DNA from: an uncultured Campylobacter sp.
Lineage (GTDB): Bacteria > Campylobacterota > Campylobacteria > Campylobacterales > Campylobacteraceae
Reading direction: 5' to 3'
Assembly (NCBI RefSeq): GCF_938015785.1
Contig: NZ_CALLWC010000046.1
Span: 1 to 11,621 of the forward strand
Length of the DNA: 11,621 bases
Translations under genes and position numbers: made by a program
The notes under the pieces: generated by a model
Told to the model about the DNA's origin: nothing
The model's input: only the letters and a program-made list of their open reading frames with translations
Databases searched by the model: none
Shown: positions 1 to 6,104 of the stretch, one piece after another
Layout of the letters: each line of letters starts with the position of its first letter
Numbering within the stretch: position 1 is the stretch's first letter

Positions 1-34
1 GAGGGCTAATTCAGATCAAACAGATCCAAATATC

Positions 35-48
35 AAATTTGCAAATTT
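35..48. repeat. 14-bp perfect AT-rich palindrome
   Basis: AAATTTGCAAATTT reads identically on both strands. Its inner part, AATTTGCAAA (36-45), differs by one base from AATTTGTAAA at 67-76 and 86-95, so the same element occurs three times ahead of the gene at 168. It could be an operator half-site family or simply AT-rich sequence. No regulator is visible in the window. Confidence 0.5.
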
Positions 49-82
49 AAATTTACTAATTGTGTGAATTTGTAAAGTGAGT

Positions 83-100
83 TTAAATTTGTAAATTTAA
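83..100. repeat. Inverted repeat, 8-bp arms with 2-nt spacer
   Basis: TTAAATTT (83-90) and AAATTTAA (93-100) are exact reverse complements separated by GT. The element lies about 70 bp upstream of the start codon at 168. Its symmetry would suit a dimeric DNA-binding protein, but the AT-rich composition makes chance symmetry more likely than in ordinary sequence. Confidence 0.45.
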
Positions 101-105
101 TAAAT

Positions 106-125
106 TCAGTATCAAACGATACTGA
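106..125. promoter_or_regulatory. Perfect 8-bp stem hairpin or operator upstream of the AT-rich gene
   Basis: TCAGTATC (106-113) and GATACTGA (118-125) are exact reverse complements around an AAAC loop. No T-run follows, so it does not look like an intrinsic terminator. It lies just before a possible -10 (TACAAT, 139-144) and 43 nt before the start codon at 168. It could therefore be an operator overlapping the promoter or a 5'-UTR hairpin. Its function is inferred from position only. Confidence 0.4.
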
Positions 126-167
126 CCAAGATTGAATGTACAATGAAATTTTATAAAAAGGGTTGAT

Positions 168-983
168 TTGGAAAACGATATAAAACAACGAGCCGAGCAG
201 TTAAGAAAAAACGCAGAAGCAAAAATACAACAAGCTCAAATCAAAGAGCAAAAATATCAACAATGGCTTGAAAATCAAAAACAAAATAATCCGAATTTTA
301 GGGATTATGATGAAAATCCGCTTATCATACAAAGCTATGAAGAGTTTTTCGTTTTAACATTGCTTAGTTCATCTTTTATTTCTTGCCTAATACTTTTTGG
401 ATTATTAGAAAATTTATGGGATTATGGAACTATTGAAGATAAAGTATTTTTTTGGTTTAGTTTAATCCCTATAACTTACATTGTTATTGTCGCAATTTTT
501 CAAAAATTCAAATTTAAAAATCATAAAATAAAATTCACAAATCGCTATATAGAATTTTATGATTATGGAAAATTAAAAAGACAATGTAAAATATTAGAGG
601 ACGAATTAGCTAGAACATTTTTTGCTAATTCCTGTGTTAAAACAGAGAAATTTCATATACTGGTATATTTTATAATAATACTTTCACTAATTATCGATGG
701 TGGTAAGTTATTATTACCCTTGATTTTATTTTATTTTGTAAATTTAACATTCAAATTTATTTTTTACTTATTCAGAAATAAAAATTTGAAAGGTTTTACA
801 GCCTTACCTTTTATAAGAATATCAAATGAAGTTTTTACGGTATCTATGTATGCTACACCAGTTTCGGGTAGATATTTTATGATTTATTTATATAACGATG
901 AAATTTATAAAGAAGTTAAAAAATATTTTTTGCAACAAGGTATAAACATAGATAATTTACCGAAAAGGTATTCAATTTTTTAG
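168..983 (+). CDS. Hypothetical multi-pass membrane protein with N-terminal coiled coil
   Basis: This 271-residue protein belongs to no family I recognise. Residues 1-40 are highly charged and Gln/Lys/Glu-rich, likely a cytoplasmic coiled-coil helix. Hydrophobic stretches follow at about 60-82, 93-113, 162-178 and 180-202, suggesting two membrane hairpins. A basic loop lies between them (113-160), and a soluble tail of about 70 residues follows. The start is TTG at 168, preceded at 5 nt by the Shine-Dalgarno-like run AAAAAGGG (155-162); no in-frame ATG fits better. A seven-codon ORF at 143-166 ends just before it and could be a leader or chance. The gene is visibly far more AT-rich than everything to the right. 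It is the only gene here on the plus strand, and it converges on the 3' side of tRNA-Leu. These traits suggest horizontal acquisition. That it is a real gene is likely from its length and coherent topology; its role is unknown. Confidence 0.75.
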   Translation: MENDIKQRAEQLRKNAEAKIQQAQIKEQKYQQWLENQKQNNPNFRDYDENPLIIQSYEEFFVLTLLSSSFISCLILFGLLENLWDYGTIEDKVFFWFSLIPITYIVIVAIFQKFKFKNHKIKFTNRYIEFYDYGKLKRQCKILEDELARTFFANSCVKTEKFHILVYFIIILSLIIDGGKLLLPLILFYFVNLTFKFIFYLFRNKNLKGFTALPFIRISNEVFTVSMYATPVSGRYFMIYLYNDEIYKEVKKYFLQQGINIDNLPKRYSIF

Positions 984-1029
984 TAACAAAATTTAATAAA
1001 ACCAAAAAAATAGGGAAAATTTTAATAGA

Positions 1030-1114
1030 TGGTGCGACCGACGAGACTTGAACTCGTACACCTTGCGGCACTACCCCCTCAAGATAGCGTGTCTACCAAT
1101 TCCACCACGGTCGC
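1030..1114 (-). tRNA. tRNA-Leu (anticodon GAG, reads CUC/CUU)
   Basis: The minus strand folds as a complete 85-nt class II tRNA. The acceptor stem is GCGACCG with CGGTCGC, the discriminator is A, and CCA is encoded (1030-1032). The D-arm contains GGTAGAC. The anticodon stem CTATC/GGTAG holds the loop TTGAGGG, with GAG at 1078-1080. A long variable arm and a TTCAAGT T-loop follow. The long variable arm with GAG identifies leucine. The gene lies downstream of atpE, separated by a hairpin and a TATAAT box. Its 3' end faces the AT-rich segment at 1-1029. A run of seven T on the minus strand (1004-1010) may serve termination. Confidence 0.96.
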
Positions 1115-1145
1115 ATAAATTTTAAAGCTTGATCTTAAGCCTTGA

Positions 1146-1151
1146 ATTATA
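1146..1151 (-). promoter_or_regulatory. Candidate -10 box of tRNA-Leu
   Basis: A perfect TATAAT on the minus strand is centred about 34 nt before the tRNA 5' end, giving a leader of roughly 25 nt. There is no clear -35 box at standard spacing. That is common in Campylobacter sigma70 promoters, which rely on an extended -10 and AT periodicity. Confidence 0.55.
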
Positions 1152-1159
1152 TAAGTTTG

Positions 1160-1179
1160 AAGCCCGATTTCTCGGGCTT
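1160..1179 (-). terminator. Hairpin after atpE, probable terminator
   Basis: AAGCCCGA (1160-1167) pairs exactly with TCGGGCTT (1172-1179) around a 4-nt loop, giving a GC-rich 8-bp stem that begins 4 nt after the atpE stop. On the minus strand the sequence after the stem is only weakly T-rich. The better T-run is on the plus strand (1178-1181), so it may act in both directions or be an imperfect terminator. Confidence 0.55.
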
Positions 1180-1183
1180 TTGA

Positions 1184-1522
1184 TTAATTTGCAGCAGCCT
1201 TTAAACCCGCTGTCAAAAAAGGATTTACGAAAAGCAAGATAAATGAAATAACTAATGCATAGATAACCTGCGCTTCGATCATCGCAAGCGAAATATACAT
1301 CGTATTCGATAGCTTGCTAGCTACGCTCGGATTTCTAGCGATGCCGTTAAGCGTCGCACTAGCGGCATTTCCCATACCTAATGCGCCACCCAAAGCGGCT
1401 AGACCTAAAACAACTGCAACGGTAATTGCAGAAAAAGAAACGATCTGAGTGTAAGCGCTTAGCTGCTCGCTAGCGAAAGCCGCGCCGCAAAGAGCAAATA
1501 ACAATACAAGAACTTTTTTCAT
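1184..1522 (-). CDS. atpE: F0F1 ATP synthase subunit c
   Basis: This is the proton-translocating ring subunit of the membrane F0 sector, 112 residues. Two transmembrane helices (about 27-54 and 75-100) flank the cytoplasmic polar loop ARNPS (62-66), which contacts the central stalk. The essential proton-binding carboxylate is Glu83 in AMIEAQ. Residues 1-17 (MKKVLVLLFALCGAAFA) look like a signal peptide, an extension typical of Campylobacterota c-subunits and the reason the protein exceeds the usual ~80 residues. I chose the ATG at 1522 because GGAG (1529-1532) sits 6 nt before it. The upstream in-frame ATG at 1534 overlaps that ribosome-binding site, so it is unlikely to be used. No other atp genes are nearby, in line with the isolated location seen in this group. 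A possible -10 lies at 1595-1600, and a GC-rich hairpin follows the stop. Confidence 0.96.
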   Translation of the reverse strand: MKKVLVLLFALCGAAFASEQLSAYTQIVSFSAITVAVVLGLAALGGALGMGNAASATLNGIARNPSVASKLSNTMYISLAMIEAQVIYALVISFILLFVNPFLTAGLKAAAN

Positions 1523-1528
1523 AAAAGT

Positions 1529-1532
1529 CTCC
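1529..1532 (-). promoter_or_regulatory. Ribosome-binding site deciding the atpE start
   Basis: GGAG is followed by 6 nt and then ATG AAA AAA. It overlaps the ATG at 1534, which argues that translation starts at 1522. Confidence 0.75.
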
Positions 1533-1594
1533 ATAAATAAATTTTAAAACGAGTTTCGGCTCAATACCCCCTACTCCAACGTTTTAAGTGTGAA

Positions 1595-1600
1595 ATATTA
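1595..1600 (-). promoter_or_regulatory. Weak candidate -10 box for atpE
   Basis: TAATAT on the minus strand, in an AT-rich context, lies about 73 nt before the atpE ATG at 1522. It is the best -10-like hexamer between the leuA hairpin and atpE. There is no clear -35. atpE is expected to be strongly expressed, and the preceding hairpin would separate it from leuA. Confidence 0.3.
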
Positions 1601-1630
1601 TTAAAATTTTGCTTTTGATTTGTTTAATCT

Positions 1631-1664
1631 GGCGGAATTTGCGTTAAATTTAGCAAATCCCGCC
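1631..1664 (-). terminator. 12-bp stem hairpin downstream of leuA
   Basis: Read on the minus strand, GGCGGGATTTGC (1664-1653) pairs with GCAAATTCCGCC (1642-1631) over 12 positions with a single G-U wobble. The loop is 10 nt and contains TAAATTTA. The stem begins 15 nt after the leuA stop. The following sequence is A-rich rather than U-rich, so termination would not be of the textbook intrinsic kind. An mRNA 3'-end stabiliser is an alternative. Confidence 0.55.
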
Positions 1665-1679
1665 GAGCACGCCGACATC

Positions 1680-3194
1680 TTAGCGCTTAGCGTCCAGATA
1701 TGTGTTTAGCGCCGCAACGTAGGCCTTTGCAGACGCCAGCATCGTATCTACGTCAAGTCCTCTGCCGATAATGGCGCCCTCGCCCGCAAATTCCACCTTA
1801 ACGGTTACTTTCGCCAGCGCGTCTTTACCCTGCGAGACTGCTTTTACTTGATACTCCTTCAGGCTACCGCTGATGCCGCTGATACGATCTATCGCCTTGA
1901 ATATCGCATCCACGCCGCCGTTTCCAAGCGCGCTATCGCTTAAAATTTCATCCTTATACCTTAGCGTAAGCGCGGTGCTAGCGTGCCCTTTGTTGCAGCT
2001 ATTGGAGCTTAAAACCAGCACTTCGTAGGTCTTTTCGGCTCCCACGAACTCGTCGTTTACGAGCTCTCTAATATCCTCGTCGAAAACGTCCTTTTTGCTG
2101 TCGGCGAGCGATTTAAATTTATTAAACGCGATCTCAATCTGCTCATTACTAAGCTCATAGCCCAAAGATACCAGCTTGTCTTTGAAGGCATGGCGGCCGC
2201 TGTGCTTACCCAGCACGAGGGAGTTTTTATCAAGCCCGATATCCTCGGCGTGCATGATCTCGTAGGTTTCTTTGTGTTTTAACACGCCGTCTTGGTGGAT
2301 GCCGCTTTCATGCGCGAAGGCGTTTTTACCTACGATCGCTTTATTGGGTTGCGGCTCGATACCGGTAATGCTCGCGACTAGGCGGCTGGATGGATAAATT
2401 TCTTTCAAATTTATATCGGTATAAAGCGGCGCAAATTTATCTGTGCGCGTCTTGATCGCCATTACGATCTCCTCCAGAGCCGCGTTGCCCGCGCGCTCGC
2501 CGATACCGTTTATCGTGCACTCGACCTGTCTGGCTCCTGCCAAGATGGCAGCCAAGGAATTTACGGTAGCCATTCCCAAGTCGTTGTGATTGTGCACCGA
2601 AACTACGGCGCGCTCGCCGATAAGCTTAACGAGCTCGCCTATTCGGGCGGTGATCTCGTCCGGGTAGAGATAGCCTACGGTATCGGGAATATTTATGGTG
2701 GAGGCTCCGGCGTTTATCGCAGCGTCGCAGATCTCTTTTAAAAAACCCATATCGCTTCTGCACGCATCCTCGCAGCTAAACTCCACGTCATCGCATAGGC
2801 TTTTGGCGTATTGCACAGACTCTACGGCGCGCTTTATAACCTCTTGCGGCTGCATTTTAAGTTTAAATTCCATATGAATCGGGCTTGTGGCGATGAAGGT
2901 GTGGATACGCCCAAGCTTCGCGCCCTTTATCGCTTCGCCTGCGGCTTTGATATCTTTTTCTAAAGCGCGCGCAAGCGAACAGACGCGAGCCTTGCTAACG
3001 ACGCTAGCGATCTTTTCTATCGCGTCAAAATCGCCTGGGCTCGCCGCCGCAAAACCCGCCTCGATAACATCTACGCCCAGCTTTTCAAGCTGCAACGCAA
3101 GATGGATCTTTTCGTCCGTATTCATCGACGCTCCGGGGCTTTGCTCGCCGTCACGAAGCGTCGTATCGAAGATTATGATTTTATTTTTGTCCAT
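1680..3194 (-). CDS. leuA: 2-isopropylmalate synthase
   Basis: LeuA condenses acetyl-CoA with 2-ketoisovalerate to 2-isopropylmalate, the committed step of leucine synthesis, in the cytosol. The N-terminal TIM barrel opens with DTTLRDGEQSPG (10-21), where Asp10 binds the divalent metal and Arg14 is catalytic. The HNHND motif follows, with metal-ligand His201 and His203. The GIGERAGNA signature (230-238) includes the fourth ligand, Asn237. A linker leads to the C-terminal regulatory domain (about 380-504), the site of leucine feedback inhibition in this family. The length, 504 residues, is normal. ATG at 3194 is chosen over an 11-residue upstream extension because AAAGGA (3201-3206) sits 6 nt before it and homologues begin near the FDTTLRDG motif. 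leuB, leuC and leuD are not in the window. A TATAAT box upstream and a hairpin downstream suggest it can be its own transcription unit. Homocitrate or citramalate synthase is less likely given length and motifs. Confidence 0.95.
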   Translation of the reverse strand: MDKNKIIIFDTTLRDGEQSPGASMNTDEKIHLALQLEKLGVDVIEAGFAAASPGDFDAIEKIASVVSKARVCSLARALEKDIKAAGEAIKGAKLGRIHTFIATSPIHMEFKLKMQPQEVIKRAVESVQYAKSLCDDVEFSCEDACRSDMGFLKEICDAAINAGASTINIPDTVGYLYPDEITARIGELVKLIGERAVVSVHNHNDLGMATVNSLAAILAGARQVECTINGIGERAGNAALEEIVMAIKTRTDKFAPLYTDINLKEIYPSSRLVASITGIEPQPNKAIVGKNAFAHESGIHQDGVLKHKETYEIMHAEDIGLDKNSLVLGKHSGRHAFKDKLVSLGYELSNEQIEIAFNKFKSLADSKKDVFDEDIRELVNDEFVGAEKTYEVLVLSSNSCNKGHASTALTLRYKDEILSDSALGNGGVDAIFKAIDRISGISGSLKEYQVKAVSQGKDALAKVTVKVEFAGEGAIIGRGLDVDTMLASAKAYVAALNTYLDAKR

Positions 3195-3200
3195 TGCTTG

Positions 3201-3206
3201 TCCTTT
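3201..3206 (-). promoter_or_regulatory. Ribosome-binding site deciding the leuA start
   Basis: AAAGGA followed by 6 nt and ATG GAC AAA places the start at 3194. It argues against an upstream in-frame start near 3227. Confidence 0.75.
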
Positions 3207-3228
3207 CAAAGCGTTAAAATTTGGCAAA

Positions 3229-3234
3229 ATTATA
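3229..3234 (-). promoter_or_regulatory. Candidate -10 box for leuA
   Basis: A perfect TATAAT, preceded by GGC and followed by TTTTG, lies in the 84-nt pssA-leuA gap about 35 nt before the leuA ATG. That gives a leader of about 28 nt. No -35 hexamer is clear. Leucine-dependent attenuation is not evident, since no leader peptide with Leu codons fits. Confidence 0.5.
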
Positions 3235-3278
3235 GCCGCGCAAGCTTAAAACAATCGCGGCGATAAACATATCTGAGA

Positions 3279-4028
3279 TTATTTCGCCGTTTCCTCGGGT
3301 TTGTCTTTTTTATGAAATTTAGCCGCGCTTAAATTTAAAGCTCCACGAACCAAACCGTAAACGATATAAATCAAAGTAAGCACCGCCGGGAATTCCAGCT
3401 TGAAAAGATATAAAAGCGAGAAAAATACGACGATTAGAAGCACTAAAATTTTAATCGCGTTGGGACGTTTTAGGCTGATCTTTTTAAAGCTCGGAAAGCG
3501 TATGTTACTTACCATCAAAAACGATAACGCCGCCATTGCGATGATCAAAAATACGCCGAATCCTTTGGAGAGCTCATATTTTAGATAAATTCCGATCCAA
3601 AACGCCATCGTAATCGCAGCCGTCGGAATCGGCAGCCCGATAAAAACGCTAGGCTCGTAGGTGCCCGTGGTGACGTTAAATCGCGCCAGCCTGATCGCGC
3701 CGAAAACCACGTAAAGCGCGGCTATGAGCGAGCCGACCTTACCGTAATCGTGCCCGACCGCACAGTAAAACAGCAGCGCCGGCGCTACGCCGAAAGCCAC
3801 GATATCCGCAAGGCTGTCAAACTCCACGCCGAATTTCGACGTAGCATGCGTTAGCCTCGCTACGCGGCCGTCGAGTCCGTCGCAGATCAAGGATAAAATG
3901 ATATAAAAGATCGCGGCGCTGAAGTTGCCTTTGATCGTAGAAATTATGCTGATAACCGCCAAAAATGCACTTGCCGCCGTGAAAAAATTCGGCAATATGT
4001 AGATTAATTTTCCCTTTTCCTCTTCCAT
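3279..4028 (-). CDS. pssA: CDP-diacylglycerol-serine O-phosphatidyltransferase
   Basis: PssA transfers the phosphatidyl group from CDP-diacylglycerol to L-serine at the inner membrane. The product, phosphatidylserine, is the precursor of phosphatidylethanolamine. The CDP-alcohol phosphotransferase signature DG-x2-AR-x8-G-x3-D-x3-D is intact: Asp50, Asp53, Gly54, Ala57, Arg58, Gly67, Asp71 and Asp75, the four aspartates being the metal and catalytic cluster. About six to eight hydrophobic segments run through the 249 residues. The start MEEEKGKLIYILPN fits the family. Its ribosome-binding site is weak (AAGAG-like). It lies 126 nt downstream of ftsH. As I recall, C. jejuni has a phosphatidylserine decarboxylase-like gene between ftsH and pssA; no such gene is here. 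Phosphatidylglycerophosphate synthase belongs to the same superfamily, but the ILPNFFTAAS-type N-terminus supports the serine enzyme. Confidence 0.9.
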   Translation of the reverse strand: MEEEKGKLIYILPNFFTAASAFLAVISIISTIKGNFSAAIFYIILSLICDGLDGRVARLTHATSKFGVEFDSLADIVAFGVAPALLFYCAVGHDYGKVGSLIAALYVVFGAIRLARFNVTTGTYEPSVFIGLPIPTAAITMAFWIGIYLKYELSKGFGVFLIIAMAALSFLMVSNIRFPSFKKISLKRPNAIKILVLLIVVFFSLLYLFKLEFPAVLTLIYIVYGLVRGALNLSAAKFHKKDKPEETAK

Positions 4029-4141
4029 CTCTTACTCTTTAAATTTTATTTTTGCACCGCTTTTCATTCGGTACCGCGGATCGCGCATAAAGCATTTTAG
4101 CGCGACCTTCTTAAAATTTAGCCCTAAGCTTTTACCGCGCG

Positions 4142-4164
4142 CGAGGCTTTAAATTTAAGCCTCG
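4142..4164 (-). promoter_or_regulatory. Hairpin overlapping the ftsH stop codon
   Basis: CGAGGCTT (4142-4149) and AAGCCTCG (4157-4164) are exact reverse complements around a 7-nt AAATTT-containing loop. The upstream arm on the minus strand encodes the last ftsH codons and touches the stop. No U-run follows, so it is a poor intrinsic terminator. It may pause, attenuate or stabilise the transcript between ftsH and pssA. Confidence 0.45.
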
Positions 4165-6104
4165 TTCTTTGCGTTTTCGATATCATCGTTAGCGCCCAAA
4201 TTTCGCACCAGACGGGTGGGTATGCCGTTATCTTTTTCAAATTTAGAGATGATCTCCACGATCTGCTCTCCAGAGACCGTCTCCTTCTCATACAGCGCCT
4301 TTACCATCTCCTCGATCGCCGGAGCATAGGTCCTTAGCGTCTCTTTTACCGCCGCATAGCGCTCATCCAGCGTCTTGCGAACATATTCGTCGATCTTAAC
4401 CGCCGTTACCTCGCTGTAATCCTTGATGCTCTGTCCGCCATTTAGGAAGGAATACTGCTGCTTTTCTAGCACTGCAAGCCCGAGCGCATCGGTCATTCCG
4501 ACCTGAGTAGCCATAAATTTAAGCATATCGGTAGCGCGCTGCAAATCGTTGCCCGCGCCGTCGGTGATCTCGCCCAAAAACACATCTTCCGCCGCGCGCC
4601 CCGCCAAAAACGTATCGATCTCGGCAAAAATTTCATGGCGCTGGTGCAGGTATCTATTTTCAAACGGCGAATTTAGCGTGTATCCCGCAGCGCTCAATCC
4701 GCGCGGCACGATAGTTACTTTAGATACCGGCATCGCGCCTTTAGTAACCTCGGCGATGAGCGCATGACCGCTTTCGTGGTAGGCGACGATCCGCTTTTCG
4801 ATTGGGCTTACGCGGCGCGATTTTTTAGCCAGTCCGATACCGACGCGTTCGATCGCTTCGAGCAGGTCTTTTTGCTCGACCTCCGCCTTTGCCTCGCGAC
4901 CCGCTAAAAGCGCGGCTTCGTTGATGATATTTGCAAGATCGGCTCCCGCAAAGCCAACGGTAAGGCGCGCGATCTCTTCGATATCGATATCGCGAGCAAA
5001 TTTAACGTCGCGCATATGCACCTTCAAAATCGCCATTCTGCCGTCAAAATCAGGTCTATCGACTAGAACCTGCCTATCGAATCTGCCCGGACGTAGAAGC
5101 GCCGCATCCAGCGTCTCCGGGCGGTTGGTAGCCGCAAGGACGATCACCGGGCTTGATTCCGAGCCGAAGCCGTCCATCTCGGCAAGCAGTTGATTTAGCG
5201 TCTGCTCGCGCTCGTCGTTGCCTCCGCCGATACCGCCTGCGGTTCTACTTTTGCCGATCGCGTCGATCTCGTCGATAAAAACGATCGCCGGAGCCTGTTT
5301 TTTAGCGTTATCAAATAGATCGCGCACCCTACTGGCGCCCACGCCTACGAACATCTCAATGAAGCTCGAACCCGATACCGAAAAAAACGGCACGTCCGCT
5401 TCGCCCGCAACCGCTTTGGCTAGTAGCGTCTTGCCCGTACCCGGAGGCCCCACCAAAAGCACGCCTTTTGGAATTTTAGCCCCGAGACTTATATATCGCT
5501 CGGGGTTTTTTAAGAAATCTACGATCTCTTTAACCTCCTCTTTCGCCTCTTCGACGCCCGCGACATCGCTAAATTTAACCTTCGGCTTTTCGGCGCTTAC
5601 CAGGTTTTTAGAGCTTCCGATGCCGAGCACGCCGCCGCCCATATTGCGCTGCATACGGTTGGCTAAAAACATCCAAATTCCAAAGAAAATCACGAGCGGC
5701 AAGACCCAGCTAAAGAGCAGATCGGTCAAAAAGTTGCTCTCGTTATACGCGCCGTATGGAATTTTGCGCGATTCTAAAATTTGAACTAGCTCGGGGTCAT
5801 CCACACGCTTGGCGGTGTAGATTACGTTGCCGACTTGAGCTTTAATCGTGGAGCTCCCGATAGAAACCATGCTTACTTGAGAGTTTTTGATCTGCGATTT
5901 TAGCTCGGAGTAAGTTACGTTTCTACTCTCGCCTGAAACGGAGCCTAGCACTCCGCCGCTATCAAATCCGCCACTTGGGGATATCGCTTTAAACACGACT
6001 ATCAAAATAAGCGCAAAAATTATAAAAACGCCGATCGGATTTTTATTGAAAAAATTGTTTCCGCCGCCGTTTTGAGGGGGTTGATTATTTGGGTTGTTAT
6101 TCAT
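4155..6104 (-). CDS. ftsH: ATP-dependent zinc metalloprotease FtsH
   Basis: FtsH is a membrane-anchored AAA+ protease that forms hexamers and degrades misfolded or short-lived membrane and cytosolic proteins. All landmarks are present in 649 residues. After a Asn/Pro-rich N-terminus come TM1 (about 23-42), a periplasmic segment (about 43-125) and TM2 (about 126-148). The AAA module has Walker A GPPGTGKT (219-226), pore motif MFVG (251-254), Walker B VFIDEID (275-281) and a second region of homology ending in GRFDR (340-344). The peptidase has HESGH (443-447, zinc ligands His443 and His447, catalytic Glu444) and the third zinc ligand Asp520 in GAGNDLQ. Length is typical. The start codon overlaps the prmA stop by 4 nt (ATGA), with AAGGA upstream, so it is translationally coupled to prmA. 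Nothing is truncated or unusual. The hairpin at its stop codon may set the balance with pssA. Confidence 0.98.
   Translation of the reverse strand: MNNNPNNQPPQNGGGNNFFNKNPIGVFIIFALILIVVFKAISPSGGFDSGGVLGSVSGESRNVTYSELKSQIKNSQVSMVSIGSSTIKAQVGNVIYTAKRVDDPELVQILESRKIPYGAYNESNFLTDLLFSWVLPLVIFFGIWMFLANRMQRNMGGGVLGIGSSKNLVSAEKPKVKFSDVAGVEEAKEEVKEIVDFLKNPERYISLGAKIPKGVLLVGPPGTGKTLLAKAVAGEADVPFFSVSGSSFIEMFVGVGASRVRDLFDNAKKQAPAIVFIDEIDAIGKSRTAGGIGGGNDEREQTLNQLLAEMDGFGSESSPVIVLAATNRPETLDAALLRPGRFDRQVLVDRPDFDGRMAILKVHMRDVKFARDIDIEEIARLTVGFAGADLANIINEAALLAGREAKAEVEQKDLLEAIERVGIGLAKKSRRVSPIEKRIVAYHESGHALIAEVTKGAMPVSKVTIVPRGLSAAGYTLNSPFENRYLHQRHEIFAEIDTFLAGRAAEDVFLGEITDGAGNDLQRATDMLKFMATQVGMTDALGLAVLEKQQYSFLNGGQSIKDYSEVTAVKIDEYVRKTLDERYAAVKETLRTYAPAIEEMVKALYEKETVSGEQIVEIISKFEKDNGIPTRLVRNLGANDDIENAKNEA

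Noticed and set aside
3195..3227. 11-residue N-terminal extension of LeuA
   Set aside because: AAAGGA is correctly spaced for the ATG at 3194, and the TATAAT box at 3229-3234 would leave no leader for the longer form.
2887..3249. 120-codon open frame on the plus strand opposite the leuA 5' end
   Set aside because: It is antisense to the LeuA catalytic motifs and no protein family is recognisable.
5218..5784. 188-codon open frame on the plus strand opposite ftsH
   Set aside because: It lies entirely antisense to the well-supported FtsH AAA domain. Its composition is what the complement of G+C-biased codons produces, and it has no recognisable domain.
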